Of a stretch of 64,000 nt of DNA, positions 32,846 to 42,507 are shown in pieces; within the stretch, counting starts at the first letter, position 1, and the number at the start of each line of letters is the position of its first letter. Both the position numbers and the translations under genes were made by a program. The notes below the pieces were generated by a model. That model had not been told where the DNA came from. It made no database searches and was given only the letters and a program-made list of their open reading frames with translations. Source of the DNA: Allofournierella sp. (GTDB taxonomy: Bacteria; Bacillota; Clostridia; Oscillospirales; Ruminococcaceae); NCBI GenBank assembly GCA_020025635.1, contig JAHHRU010000001.1:205790-269789 (forward strand), written 5' to 3'.

Positions 32846-34126
32846 TCATTCTTTTTCAGAGTCTGCTTCAGCCATACCGCTTACGCCGATCAGCTGTTCC
32901 CACAGGTTGTTCACGTTCTCCACACAGTTGAAATAGGTGGTTGTGAGGATCTGATCCGGAATTCCCAGTTCCTTTGCCAGGGTGGTGATATTGGCCCAGT
33001 CTGCACTTTCATAGCTGAGCACCAGGCTGTACAGCTTTCCGCAGCGGCCTTCCTTGGTCAGCAGAGCCGAACGGATCTCTTCCGAGATGGGAAGCTCACT
33101 TAGAATATCTTCCAGCGGAGCATCCACCAGATGATCCAGGGTGGAGAACATACCCATCAGGTAAGCCTCCGAGCGGGAAATCGGCATATCCTTTGTGAAT
33201 TTGATCAGCTCGCTGCAGAAGTAAGCGCGCATGAAGGAGCGCTTCAGGAACTCTTCTGTTCCCTCATCAATGGCCTGATCGGCCCCGCTGGCGCTGAGCA
33301 GGTAGATCCACTGCTTGAGCTGTTCAAGGCCCAGCACGACCATTGCCTGATGGATGTCTGTTGTCTGCTTGCGCAGTGCAAAGTAGGCAGAGTTCACCAT
33401 CTTCAGAATGCCGTATGTGAGGCTGGCGTCCATCGAGATCAAGCGTTCGATCTCTTCAATGTCCGGCTCGTCTTTTGTAACTTCTACCACAAGGCGGAAG
33501 AAGTTGCTCTGCAGGAAGGTGCTGCTCTTAACTTTGGTGGTCAGCCGGTCGGCAACATAGTTGCCCTCCAGGCAGTCCGCACCCACTGCGATCGCTCTTT
33601 GATACGCCTCTTCGTTTTCGATCTCGGTCACGATGCACTGTTTATCCATGCTGTGAGCGATCTCAATGATGTTCTTCATGGTCTCATCATTGGTCGTTTT
33701 GGAGTTGATCTTGATGTAGTCGATGCTGTCCAAAATTCCCAGATAGCGGGGCGAAAACTGGAATTCGTTCACCGCGATCTTGTAGCCCTCTTGCATATAC
33801 TGCTTGATAAAATGCATGGACAGAGGGTGGATGATAACGCTGTCATCGATCTGGATCACAAGCTCGGAGCTGTCGAACAGTCTCGGCGTTTTTTTCATCA
33901 GCAGCGTTGTGGTAAAGGTCATAAAGTTTACCGACCCTCTCAACGCCTTCACGCTGTTCTGTGTCAGGAAATTGTAAATCGTATCAGCAGCGGCAAAATC
34001 ATTTTCGTTCCCACTGGAATTGAACGACTGATTTTCGCCATGATACATGATTTCGTATCCTTTGATCTTTCCGCTGCTGTCCTTGATCGGTTCGCGGACG
34101 ATATATTTGCCATTCATACGCTTCAC
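32846..34126 (-). CDS. Degenerate EAL plus HDOD signalling protein, YuxH-like
   Basis: A 426-residue cytoplasmic protein. The first 200 residues follow the EAL fold (VREPIKDSSGKIKGYEIMYH) but the catalytic EAL/ELL signature and the metal-binding acidic residues are not apparent, so phosphodiesterase activity is unlikely. Residues from about 205 form an HDOD domain (ISMDASLTYGILKMVNSAYF, then VVLGLEQLKQWIYLL). YuxH-type EAL-HDOD proteins are regulatory adaptors linked to motility and c-di-GMP. Overlaps cheV by 4 bases and is the last gene of the fla/che operon, 60 bases before a terminator. Confidence 0.88.
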   Translation of the reverse strand: MKRMNGKYIVREPIKDSSGKIKGYEIMYHGENQSFNSSGNENDFAAADTIYNFLTQNSVKALRGSVNFMTFTTTLLMKKTPRLFDSSELVIQIDDSVIIHPLSMHFIKQYMQEGYKIAVNEFQFSPRYLGILDSIDYIKINSKTTNDETMKNIIEIAHSMDKQCIVTEIENEEAYQRAIAVGADCLEGNYVADRLTTKVKSSTFLQSNFFRLVVEVTKDEPDIEEIERLISMDASLTYGILKMVNSAYFALRKQTTDIHQAMVVLGLEQLKQWIYLLSASGADQAIDEGTEEFLKRSFMRAYFCSELIKFTKDMPISRSEAYLMGMFSTLDHLVDAPLEDILSELPISEEIRSALLTKEGRCGKLYSLVLSYESADWANITTLAKELGIPDQILTTTYFNCVENVNNLWEQLIGVSGMAEADSEKE

Positions 34127-35043
34127 CTGCTTCTTTCAAGTAAATCATCGATCACTGTAACCAGATGCGCGATTTCCGGCTTGCTCATCTGCTCATCTGC
34201 ACCCAGCTCTTTGCCCTTCCGCCGCATTTCGTCTGTAATGAGCGAAGAGAAAATAACGACCGGAAGATGCTTGAACTGTCTGTCGTCTTTGATGAGCTTT
34301 GTGAGGTGATGCCCGTCCATCTGGGGCATTTCGATATCCGTGATCACCAGAGAAACATCCTGGCTCAGATCTTCCTGGTCCCGCAGGCTTTCCAGGAAGT
34401 GCCACAGCTCCAGGCCGTTGGGGAACATCCTTGTGTTCATATAGCCGGACTTGTGCAAAGCCTCTTCGATCATCCGGCTCAGCAGGATCGAGTCCTCTGC
34501 CACCAGGATATGTGCATTGCTGCGGCGGCGCTCGCCCAGCTGATCGATCTCAGACATCTGAATGCTGGTTTCCGGTGCGATCTCGGCCACGATCTTCTCA
34601 AAGTCCAAAATGGTCACCAGATCATTTCCGCACTGGGCAATTCCTGTGGCAACCCCTTCCTCACCTCTGGAAACGGCCTTGTCCGGCTTCTGGATATCGG
34701 ACCAGGAGATCCGGCTGATGCCCACAACGGTATGCACACGGAACGCAATATTCATTTTATTGAAATTGGTGATGATGAAAAGGTCCTTCGGCTTCTTTTC
34801 ATCCGAAGTGCCCAGCAGATACTTGGGCAGATCCACTACTGTCAGAACAACATCGCGGGGCTTGAAAATTCCCTCAACCGCCGGGTGTGAGTGCGGCATG
34901 GGTTTGACCGGCTCAGACATCAGGATCTCTTTTACCTTTGCCACGTTGATTCCATAAAGGTTATTATGGATGGTAAACTCCATAACCTCAATTTCATTTG
35001 TACCAGATTCCAGCAGAATGCCCTTTTTATCCTCTTCCCGCAT
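34123..35043 (-). CDS. cheV: Chemotaxis coupling-receiver protein CheV
   Basis: CheW-type coupling domain (residues 1 to about 160; EVMEFTIHNNLYGINVAKVK, GIFKPRDVVLTVVDLP) fused to a receiver domain (from about 180) with DD-type pocket in ILVAEDSILLSRM, phospho-acceptor Asp in VITDIEMPQMDG and lysine in QMSKPE. Part of the second adaptation system of Bacillus-type chemotaxis, together with CheC and CheD just upstream. The ATG at 35043 is preferred, giving 306 residues; an upstream TTG at 35064 is possible. Confidence 0.94.
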   Translation of the reverse strand: MREEDKKGILLESGTNEIEVMEFTIHNNLYGINVAKVKEILMSEPVKPMPHSHPAVEGIFKPRDVVLTVVDLPKYLLGTSDEKKPKDLFIITNFNKMNIAFRVHTVVGISRISWSDIQKPDKAVSRGEEGVATGIAQCGNDLVTILDFEKIVAEIAPETSIQMSEIDQLGERRRSNAHILVAEDSILLSRMIEEALHKSGYMNTRMFPNGLELWHFLESLRDQEDLSQDVSLVITDIEMPQMDGHHLTKLIKDDRQFKHLPVVIFSSLITDEMRRKGKELGADEQMSKPEIAHLVTVIDDLLERSR

Positions 35044-35070
35044 ATTGACATGCGCTCCTTTCAATAGTAT

Positions 35071-35553
35071 CTACATCACGAGCTCTGGTTTTCCATAGCT
35101 GCGCACATTACACATTCCCGTTGAAACATCAAAAAACAAGGTTCTGGCAACCGTTCCGCCCACATCTTCGTTCAAAAGCCGGATCTGCTCCTTCTTCAAA
35201 TTCATGTGCACGCTTTCAATGTTTCTCTGGCCGATATTGCCAAGAGAAGCTCCGTTCACCTCAAACATTTTTGCGCCGCCGGCAATCTTTGCCACAATGC
35301 GGCTTCTTGCTGCGCCCTTGGCCTCCATCTGCTTGATGGTTTCCCGCAAGCCGGTATCTGCATATTTCATGGTGTTTTTCCGGCCAGTTTCCATATTGAG
35401 CGGCAGCATGATATGAATCAGTGCCCCCAAACGAATGACCGGATCATAGAGACAAATACCAATGCAGGACCCCAATGCGTATGTGACCAGCTGCCCATTG
35501 GCTTTCGCCATTTTCATATCGGCAATGCCGACCTTTAAATTATCATCCACCAT
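35071..35553 (-). CDS. cheD: Chemoreceptor glutamine deamidase CheD
   Basis: A 160-residue deamidase that converts receptor glutamines to glutamates and binds CheC. The catalytic Cys and His lie in LGSCIGICLYDP (Cys about residue 31) and GALIHIMLP (His about 48), and a catalytic Thr/Ser region follows in KIAGGAKMF. It overlaps the cheC stop by 11 bases, so the two partners are translationally coupled. It sits between cheC and cheV. Confidence 0.95.
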   Translation of the reverse strand: MVDDNLKVGIADMKMAKANGQLVTYALGSCIGICLYDPVIRLGALIHIMLPLNMETGRKNTMKYADTGLRETIKQMEAKGAARSRIVAKIAGGAKMFEVNGASLGNIGQRNIESVHMNLKKEQIRLLNEDVGGTVARTLFFDVSTGMCNVRSYGKPELVM

Positions 35554-36169
35554 TTACACCTAGTTTTCTCAACAATGTATTCAAAGAACGGATATCCGGT
35601 GAAAGCAGCAGCTTGCACGGAACCGTCTTTCCTTCGTAAAGATACTCGCCGCCAATGGTCATAATGTAATCCGACTGTCCCCCGTATTCCGCCATCGGAA
35701 CCGTAAGGATCGCTCCCTGCATATCCACAGCAAAGGCCGGAACAGTCAATTCGATATTGATATCGGCCAAGCTGCTCAAAGCATTGATGAATGTGGAGAT
35801 CATGATATTGCCGACTTCTACAAGAACGGATTTCTCCATGTCTCCCAGCTCGATATAATCCTCAACGGTTTTACCCAGCATGCTTTTCAATACCAGGTTG
35901 GTGAACTCCAGCTGCTGCACCGAAAGCATGATGCCGTTGATTTGACCGCCCAGCTTTACCATAACGCCAGCGGTGATCTTTTCGGGGCCTCCGATCCATT
36001 CAATGGCTTCGTTGTATTCCATAATGCGCACTTCGGGAGATTTGATCCGAATAGGCTGGCCGAGCATATCAGACAAAGCTGTGGCTGCATTTCCTGATCC
36101 GATGCTTCCGATTTCGCGCAGGGTGTCCAGCTCCAAAGCATCCAGCTCGCTATAATCCTGTTTGATCAT
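35543..36169 (-). CDS. cheC: CheY phosphatase CheC
   Basis: A 208-residue protein with both CheC active-site helices: LREIGSIGSGNAATAL (about residues 17-32) and VLVEVGNIMISTFINAL (about 114-130), each with the Glu and Asn spaced one turn apart. Removes phosphate from CheY-P and, through CheD, feeds back on receptors. It starts about 17 bases after flgG and overlaps cheD. Confidence 0.94.
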   Translation of the reverse strand: MIKQDYSELDALELDTLREIGSIGSGNAATALSDMLGQPIRIKSPEVRIMEYNEAIEWIGGPEKITAGVMVKLGGQINGIMLSVQQLEFTNLVLKSMLGKTVEDYIELGDMEKSVLVEVGNIMISTFINALSSLADINIELTVPAFAVDMQGAILTVPMAEYGGQSDYIMTIGGEYLYEGKTVPCKLLLSPDIRSLNTLLRKLGVNGG

Positions 36170-36186
36170 TCTTTATTTTCCTTTCC

Positions 36187-36894
36187 TTAGCCGCGCAGAT
36201 TGTTGATGGTAGTCTCCAGTTCATCAGAGGCCTGCACCAGCTTCAACGCCATGCCGTAAGCCCGCTGTGTCTCGATCACTTTTGTCATCTCTTCTGCCAG
36301 ATCCACATTGGAATTTTCCAGGTAACCGCTCAGCAGCTTGCCAGTGCCCATACGGACATTGCCGTCTTTTTCGTTCCATACAAAGCGGGTCCCGTCTGTA
36401 TGCTGCATCCCGTCATATTTGTCAAAATCAAAGATGCCAACCGGCTGCTCTGCATTCGGGTCGGTCACCTCGATCGGTTCGCCGTTTCTTCCCAGTACAA
36501 ACCGGCCCTGGCCATCTGTAAGATACCAGCGGCCGCCTTCGCCGGCCTGTGCAACCACAAACGCTCCGCTGCGGGTAAAGGTCGTTTTGTTGGTTGCCAG
36601 GTCCTTCAGGGCAAAGAAGCCGTCGCCATCGATCATATAGTCCTGCGTTCTGCCGGTGTGATAAGCCGAGCCCGCACGGTGGTCTGTGCTGGACATCAGC
36701 ATACTCGCTCCCGAGCCAACACGCTGATCCTCATCATCGGCAGACTTGATCTGCTGATAAACAAGCTGTCCAAAACGGCCCTTCTCTGCCTTGAAGCCGT
36801 AGGTGTTGATGTTCGCCAGATTGTTGCCCTGAATGCCCATGCGCATATTCTGCTGCTGGGCGCTCACAGCGCCGGTGTAAAACGACTGATTCAT
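36187..36894 (-). CDS. flgG: Flagellar hook-basal body (rod/hook) protein, FlgG-like
   Basis: Axial protein of the distal rod or hook, 235 residues. Typical features: N-terminal helix NNLANINTYGFKAEKGRFG, the core strand DYMIDGDGFFAL and C-terminal helix VDLAEEMTKVIETQRAYGMA. Lies 15 bases after a second, similar gene. In Bacillota two such genes (flhO and flhP) sit together; FlgG and FlgF are the proteobacterial names, so the exact label is a matter of nomenclature. Confidence 0.85.
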   Translation of the reverse strand: MNQSFYTGAVSAQQQNMRMGIQGNNLANINTYGFKAEKGRFGQLVYQQIKSADDEDQRVGSGASMLMSSTDHRAGSAYHTGRTQDYMIDGDGFFALKDLATNKTTFTRSGAFVVAQAGEGGRWYLTDGQGRFVLGRNGEPIEVTDPNAEQPVGIFDFDKYDGMQHTDGTRFVWNEKDGNVRMGTGKLLSGYLENSNVDLAEEMTKVIETQRAYGMALKLVQASDELETTINNLRG

Positions 36895-36909
36895 GTAAAG
36901 CTGCCTCCC

Positions 36910-37659
36910 TTACAAGCGTCCAAGATCGCTGGTTGCTTTCGTCATTAACTGATCGTATATTTTCGAAACCTGTGCCGCGCTCTGGAAGGACCGCTGTACT
37001 GAGATCATATCGGTCATCTGCTTGACCATATCGGTATTCGAGCGTTCCAAATAGCCGTTCAGCACAACCGCATTTCCCTTAAGTGCAGCGCCTTCGCCCT
37101 GATACATTCCCTGCTCTGTGATCTGAAGCGCAGCGGGGTCCTGGAAGGTAAAAACACCCAGCTGTCCAATGCGTGCTCCTGTTTCCGTGTAGATGCCGCC
37201 AAATCCATCGCTGGTGATCTTATCGGTCCCCATCCGGATCGGATTTCTTTGTGCATCCAGCACCAGGCCATGCCCTGCAAGGGAGAGATAGCCTTCTTCT
37301 GTCAAAGAGAAATTGCCCTGACGGGTGTAGGAAACGGCTCCGTTTTCATCCTGTACGGCAAAGAAGCCGTCGCCATTGATCGCAAAGTCCAGAAACACGC
37401 CAGTAGGCTCCAATGTTCCCTGGCGGAAATCCGTAGCGATATCGCTGCTTGCGCGGATATAGCTCTGTTTTCCAATTTCAGGGCCCTTGCCGTCTTTATT
37501 TCCCAACCGGCTGTACATCACTTCATCGAAAGTTGTAGCCGTATACTGTCTCTGTTTATAGCCCGCTGTTGAAATGTTGGTCATGTTGTTGCCCACAACA
37601 TTCAAGTTTTGCTGATTGGTCAGCATGGCGGACGTTAAGTTGTAGAAACCTTTAAACAC
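36910..37659 (-). CDS. flgF: Flagellar hook-basal body (rod) protein, FlgF-like
   Basis: Axial rod protein of 249 residues. N-terminal NLNVVGNNMTNISTAGYKQ, core DFAINGDGFFAV and C-terminal TDMVKQMTDMISVQRSFQSA. It starts with GTG after GGGGAGA. Paired with a second family member immediately downstream, as flhO/flhP in Bacillus. It follows fliA by about 15 bases. F versus G assignment is uncertain. Confidence 0.84.
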   Translation of the reverse strand: MFKGFYNLTSAMLTNQQNLNVVGNNMTNISTAGYKQRQYTATTFDEVMYSRLGNKDGKGPEIGKQSYIRASSDIATDFRQGTLEPTGVFLDFAINGDGFFAVQDENGAVSYTRQGNFSLTEEGYLSLAGHGLVLDAQRNPIRMGTDKITSDGFGGIYTETGARIGQLGVFTFQDPAALQITEQGMYQGEGAALKGNAVVLNGYLERSNTDMVKQMTDMISVQRSFQSAAQVSKIYDQLMTKATSDLGRL

Positions 37660-37674
37660 GTCTATCTTCTCCCC

Positions 37675-38496
37675 TCAATGCTTTGGTTTTCGTTCTTCCT
37701 GCATATAAGCTTTCATATGTGCCTGCAATTTTTGAATTGCTCTGGAATGAAGCTGTGAAATCCTGGGCTCGCTCAAATTCATTACCTGTGCGATTTCTTT
37801 CAGCTTTAAATTCTCAACATAATGCAGAGAAATCACGATCTTTTCATTTTCGCGAAGGGATGCGATCCCTTCCGCAAGCGTTTGCTGCAGTTCCTGTTCC
37901 TGCAAAGCTTCTTCCGGCTGCCCATGAGCGCCATCGGAAGGCACTCCGATCTGATAACCGTATTCGGAATCAAGAAGGGCATCCAGCTGAAGCATATCGC
38001 CCAATGCGATATTGGCCATATCTTTTCGGTAGCGGATCTCGCTGACCCCTAATTTCTGAGCCACTTCCGTTTCTGTCGGATAACGGCCCAGCTTATGGGT
38101 CAGGTCATCGACCGCTTTGTTGATTTCTTTTGATCTGCGCCGTACATTTCTGGAAACCCAGTCCTGTTTACGCATCAAGTCGATCACCATGCCCCGGATC
38201 CGTTTGCTGACATAGGTTTCAAATTTCGCATCACGCTCCGGGTCATATCGGTCGATTGCCTTCACCAGTGTGAGAAGTCCTTCGCTGATGATGTCCTCCA
38301 TCTGAGCAAAGTTGCTGTACACTCCCCTGATTTGGAATGCCACGCTTTTCACAAGATTTTGATAGCGAAGGACAAGCGGCCATTTTAAATTTTGATCACC
38401 TGTGGCTTTGTAGAGTTTTAGCAAATCGGAAGTTTCCATCTGCTCAAGCATTTCAGGTGTATACTCCTGCTTCGAAACTACCGTTGTGTCGCTCAT
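37675..38496 (-). CDS. fliA: Flagellar sigma factor FliA (sigma-28/SigD)
   Basis: RNA polymerase sigma factor for late flagellar genes, 273 residues. Region 2 (DIISEGLLTLVKAIDRYDP and RIRGMVIDLMRKQDWVSRN), region 3 and region 4 (SLRENEKIVISLHYVENLKL, then EIAQVMNLSEPRISQLHSRA) are in order. The AUG overlaps the flhA stop (ATGA). Cognate promoters are visible at 5637, 18573 and probably 30813; inhibitor FlgM is at 18206. FliA is inside the fla/che operon, so it is made with early genes. Confidence 0.96.
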   Translation of the reverse strand: MSDTTVVSKQEYTPEMLEQMETSDLLKLYKATGDQNLKWPLVLRYQNLVKSVAFQIRGVYSNFAQMEDIISEGLLTLVKAIDRYDPERDAKFETYVSKRIRGMVIDLMRKQDWVSRNVRRRSKEINKAVDDLTHKLGRYPTETEVAQKLGVSEIRYRKDMANIALGDMLQLDALLDSEYGYQIGVPSDGAHGQPEEALQEQELQQTLAEGIASLRENEKIVISLHYVENLKLKEIAQVMNLSEPRISQLHSRAIQKLQAHMKAYMQEERKPKH

Positions 38497-40595
38497 ATCT
38501 CTGCCGCCTTTCGCTCAGACTGCACAGCTCCTTCGAACGAAATGTTTCCGATTGCCTGGATTTGAACATCGTTGGTGATCTCGTTGAAGGAAAGGACGTA
38601 TACATTCGGATAGAACTGCGTGATCATGCGGCTGAAATATCCACGAATCACCTGATTGATCAGCACAATGGGTGTCTGGCCCAATTCGCTGAATTTCCGG
38701 ATCTGTTCAGCCATCTGCGATACAATGAGCTGCATCAGATCGGCACCCATCGCCAAATATACACCCTGCTCATTGCGCGTGAGCGACGAAATGATCTTCT
38801 TTTCCACTTCGGCATCCAGTGTAACGACCCGGATCTGACCATCCTCGCAGAAGCGGCGTGTAATGGTGCGGGCCAGTGCACCGCGGACTTGTTCGGTTGC
38901 GGTATCCAGATCTCTCCCCTGGCTGAGCGCATCGGCCAGAGATTCCACGATCGTGCCCAGATCCTTGATGGGAACATTTTCCTTCAGCAGGTTCCGAAGC
39001 ACCTTTTCCAATACCGAGTAGGAAATGATATTGGGGACCGTTTCTTCCACCAGCTCGGGCTGAGATGTTTTCAGGTTCTCTACCAGCTGGATCGTTTCCG
39101 CACGGTTCAGCAGCTCATAAGCATGGCGTTTGATGGTTTCCGACAGGTGTGTCAGCATTACCGACAGGGGGTCGATGACGTTGTATCCGTAGATCTCTGC
39201 CATCTCTTTATTTTCAGGAAGGATCCAGCGGGAAGGAATTCCGTATGCCGGCTCCACGGTTTCGATGCCGTCGATCTCACCCAGCGGGTTCGAGGGCTCC
39301 AGTGCCAGATAATAGTCCACCAGGATCTCGCCCCGTGCAACCTCTTCACCCCGGATACGGATCACATACTGGTTGGTTCCCAAAGCTGCCGCATCATGCA
39401 GCCGGATCGATGGGAAAACAAAACCCATATCCTGTGCATACTGCCTTCGGAAGATCACGATTCGGCTGATCAGCTTGCCGCCGTGCCCTTCGTCCACCAT
39501 TGGAATCAGACTGTATCCGAATTCCATTTCGATGGGTTCCACCGTCAGCAGAGAGTAAACATTGTTGATGTCTTTGTAATAATCGTTTTCGGTCTGCGGC
39601 TCTTCCTGCTGCGCAGGCTCTTCGATCTCAGGCACAGCCGCCTGCTTCTTCATCTTGGAAGAGATCATATAGCCGCCAACCACCAGAACGCCGCCGCCCA
39701 GCAGCAGCGGGATGTGCGGCGTATTGGGGATGCATCCCAGGAAGATCAGGATGATGCCGGTTGCCAAAATCGCTCTGGGCTGTCCTTTGAACTGGCCCAC
39801 AACGTCTTTGTTCAGGCTGCCCTCGGAAACCGAGCGGGTAACGATCATGCCGGTCGCTGTGGAGATCATCAGAGCGGGAAGCTGAGATACAAGGCCGTCA
39901 CCAATGGTAACGATCGAATATTTCTGAAGCACTACGGAGAATGCTTCACCGCCCATGACGCCGCCGATGATCACGCCGCCCACAAAGTTGATCAGTGTGA
40001 TCAGCAGCGACATCACCGCATCGCCTTTAACGATCTTGGTGGCACCGTCCATAGCGCCGTAGAAATCGGCTTCCTTCTGAATTTTGCCGCGGCGGATCCT
40101 TGCCTCTTTTTCGTTGATGAGTCCGGAGGAAAGGTCCGCATCGATCGCCATCTGTTTACCGGGCATTGCATCCAGTGTAAAACGCGCTGCAACCTCAGCA
40201 ACACGCTCGGCACCTTTTGTAATAACGATAAACTGAACCAATACGATGATCAGAAAAATAACAACGCCAACAATGATGTTTCCGCCTGTGATCAAACGAC
40301 CAAAGTTCTGAATGACCTCTCCGGCATATCCTGTTTTCAAAATCGACCGGGTACTGGAGATGTTCAAGCCCAATCGAAACAGTGTCGTGATCAGCAGTAA
40401 TGAGGGAAATATGGAAAACTCCAGGGTTTCCTTGATATTCATCGTGATCATCAAGATCATGATCGAAATGCCGATGTTGATGATGAGCAGGAAATCCAGC
40501 AGAGCAGTCGGCAACGGAATAATTAAGAAGAGAACAACTACAACCACACCCAATGATATCACATTATTGAGTGCATCGTTTAGTAATCGCTTCAT
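38493..40595 (-). CDS. flhA: Flagellar export gate protein FlhA
   Basis: Largest integral component of the type III export gate, 700 residues. About eight membrane helices occupy residues 15-320 (for example VVVVLFLIIPLPTALLDFLL), with the conserved KGAERVAEVAARFTLDAMPG loop; the C-terminal half is the cytoplasmic ring domain that docks chaperone-substrate complexes. It follows flhB by 14 bases and overlaps fliA; flhF and flhG, which often follow flhA in Bacillota, are absent here. Confidence 0.96.
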   Translation of the reverse strand: MKRLLNDALNNVISLGVVVVVLFLIIPLPTALLDFLLIINIGISIMILMITMNIKETLEFSIFPSLLLITTLFRLGLNISSTRSILKTGYAGEVIQNFGRLITGGNIIVGVVIFLIIVLVQFIVITKGAERVAEVAARFTLDAMPGKQMAIDADLSSGLINEKEARIRRGKIQKEADFYGAMDGATKIVKGDAVMSLLITLINFVGGVIIGGVMGGEAFSVVLQKYSIVTIGDGLVSQLPALMISTATGMIVTRSVSEGSLNKDVVGQFKGQPRAILATGIILIFLGCIPNTPHIPLLLGGGVLVVGGYMISSKMKKQAAVPEIEEPAQQEEPQTENDYYKDINNVYSLLTVEPIEMEFGYSLIPMVDEGHGGKLISRIVIFRRQYAQDMGFVFPSIRLHDAAALGTNQYVIRIRGEEVARGEILVDYYLALEPSNPLGEIDGIETVEPAYGIPSRWILPENKEMAEIYGYNVIDPLSVMLTHLSETIKRHAYELLNRAETIQLVENLKTSQPELVEETVPNIISYSVLEKVLRNLLKENVPIKDLGTIVESLADALSQGRDLDTATEQVRGALARTITRRFCEDGQIRVVTLDAEVEKKIISSLTRNEQGVYLAMGADLMQLIVSQMAEQIRKFSELGQTPIVLINQVIRGYFSRMITQFYPNVYVLSFNEITNDVQIQAIGNISFEGAVQSERKAAEI

Positions 40596-40609
40596 AAATG
40601 TTCTGTCTC

Positions 40610-41695
40610 CTATCTTTCAATTTTCGGGGTCCTGGCAGGAGCGCCTTTGTGATCCAAGCGGATGATGTGAACCAGCACTTCCGCTACCGCGCCATAGAAC
40701 TCCGGCGGAATTTCCTGATTAAGCTCTGTTGAGGCGTAAAGGCCTCTTGCAAGAGGCACGTTTTCAACGATCGCCACCTGATTTTCCTGCGCCACTTTGA
40801 CAATTCTCAGCGCCAGCTCATCCTGGCCTTTGGCAAGAACAATGGGGGCATTGTCCCTCTCCGGGCGGTACCGCAAAGCCACCGCAAAATGCGTGGGGTT
40901 TCGAATGACCACGTCCGAACCGGGGACGCTCTGCATCATACGGGACTGAGCCATACGGCGCTGATTCTCTCTGATTTTGCCTTTTATCTGTGGGTCGCCT
41001 TCCATTTGTTTGTACTCTTCTTTGATTTCCTGCTTGCTCATTCGCAGCTGGCGCTCAAAGTCCCACCACTGATACATGAAATCCATGGCACTCAGTATAA
41101 CAAATGCAAGGAGTACGCGTAAGCCCATATCCTTTCCCACTTCCAGGATATGGCTTGTTGCCGAATGGATATCCGTATACAAATACCGGTAACCGGTACT
41201 CATCATATCCTTCAGGCTCATATAAACGATGATAAGGAGAAGCGAGATCTTAAGAATACCCTTCAGTGCCTCGATCAGGCTTCTCAGCGAAAATAACTTT
41301 TTGACACCCTCCAAAGGGTTGATCCTGCTGAATTTCGGCTTTAGCAGGCTTGCCGTGACCAGCAATTTGGTCTGTCCAAAGGTGACTGCAACCGCTGCAA
41401 GCGATACTGCGAGCGGTATCAGGCCGGCCTTTAACAGCACCATCAATGATTGGTTTTTAAGGCCTTCAACAGCATTTTCCGGCCCATATTCCAACTGACC
41501 GCAGGCCTGGATGGCAACTGTGATCACCTGCGCGATGCCCTGAGCGATCGTGTGTGCCAACATGAGAAAGGTGAAAAAGGAAACTGCCAGCGTTACAACT
41601 GATACAACGTCCTTGCTTAAAAAGACATTACCTTTTTTTCGTTCGTCTCTTCGCTTTTTCGGGGTCGCTTTTTCAGTTTTTGAACCGTCTGCCAA
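40610..41695 (-). CDS. flhB: Flagellar export switch protein FlhB
   Basis: Substrate-specificity switch of the export gate, 361 residues. Four membrane helices in residues 30-210, then a cytoplasmic domain with the self-cleaving NPTH motif (VIRNPTHFAVALRY). It begins with TTG at 41695, preceded by GGGGGGATGG. The basic N-terminus (KTEKATPKKRRDERKKG) is typical. It follows fliR by 34 bases. Confidence 0.95.
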   Translation of the reverse strand: MADGSKTEKATPKKRRDERKKGNVFLSKDVVSVVTLAVSFFTFLMLAHTIAQGIAQVITVAIQACGQLEYGPENAVEGLKNQSLMVLLKAGLIPLAVSLAAVAVTFGQTKLLVTASLLKPKFSRINPLEGVKKLFSLRSLIEALKGILKISLLLIIVYMSLKDMMSTGYRYLYTDIHSATSHILEVGKDMGLRVLLAFVILSAMDFMYQWWDFERQLRMSKQEIKEEYKQMEGDPQIKGKIRENQRRMAQSRMMQSVPGSDVVIRNPTHFAVALRYRPERDNAPIVLAKGQDELALRIVKVAQENQVAIVENVPLARGLYASTELNQEIPPEFYGAVAEVLVHIIRLDHKGAPARTPKIER

Positions 41696-41729
41696 TATTC
41701 CATCCCCCCTTTGCCAGGCACAAACAAAC

Positions 41730-42494
41730 TCAGGCCATGAGCTGCAGCATCCGCCTCATGCCGTCAAGCATCTTCATTTCTGTTTGTAAAAGAAACTCGC
41801 TGAACGGAGCGATCAAGGCAAAAAGAAGAACAAGGCCGATCAAAACTTTCAATTCAATGTTGATTGAAAACACATTGATTTGCGGAATGGCCTTCATCAA
41901 AAGGCCCATTCCAAGCTGGCCGATCAGCTCTGCCGCCAGAATGGGCATGCAGAGCTTTAAGCCCAGGATGGTACATTCCACAAACATCATCAAAGCCGCT
42001 TCAATGGCGGATTTTCCCAATGAAACAGCGCCATATCCAACAATGTTTCCTGACGAAACGATGATTTCAAGCAGCGTATGATGTCCGTTTGCCGCAAAGA
42101 ACAGCAAAAGCATCAAAACGTTCAACACCTGGCCGGTTACAGATGCATTTCCCTGCATACCGGCATCATAGATCTGGTTCATGGTCATACCCATCTGGGT
42201 ATCCACCATCAAACCGGCCAGATGCGGAATATACAGGAAGAACTGCACGATCATGCCCAAAACAAAGCCAAGCAGCAGTTCCATCAAAATATGGATCGAA
42301 AAATCCGGTATCCCTGTGGGTTCCAGAACGGTCTGATTGGAAACCAGCGGATAGGTAAAGGCCGACAGCACCAAAATCAGGCCGCTTCTGAAAATGCCTG
42401 GGATATTTCTTCGCCCCAAAATGGGGTTTGTCAGAACAAAACCGCTCATCCGAGCCATAATATAGAGGAACAGTGTCAAATCAGACCACATCAT
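41730..42494 (-). CDS. fliR: Flagellar export gate protein FliR
   Basis: Integral membrane subunit of the FliPQR export channel, 254 residues and about six membrane helices (LFLYIMARMSGFVLTNPILG near the N-terminus, LLLGFVLGMIVQFFLYI in the middle). Between fliQ and flhB in the canonical order. Confidence 0.95.
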   Translation of the reverse strand: MMWSDLTLFLYIMARMSGFVLTNPILGRRNIPGIFRSGLILVLSAFTYPLVSNQTVLEPTGIPDFSIHILMELLLGFVLGMIVQFFLYIPHLAGLMVDTQMGMTMNQIYDAGMQGNASVTGQVLNVLMLLLFFAANGHHTLLEIIVSSGNIVGYGAVSLGKSAIEAALMMFVECTILGLKLCMPILAAELIGQLGMGLLMKAIPQINVFSINIELKVLIGLVLLFALIAPFSEFLLQTEMKMLDGMRRMLQLMA

Positions 42495-42507
42495 CTGCGT
42501 TCAGCTC

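Noticed and set aside
38337..40400. Long plus-strand open frame opposite flhA
   Set aside because: His- and Gln-rich antisense translation of flhA with no start signal; not a gene.
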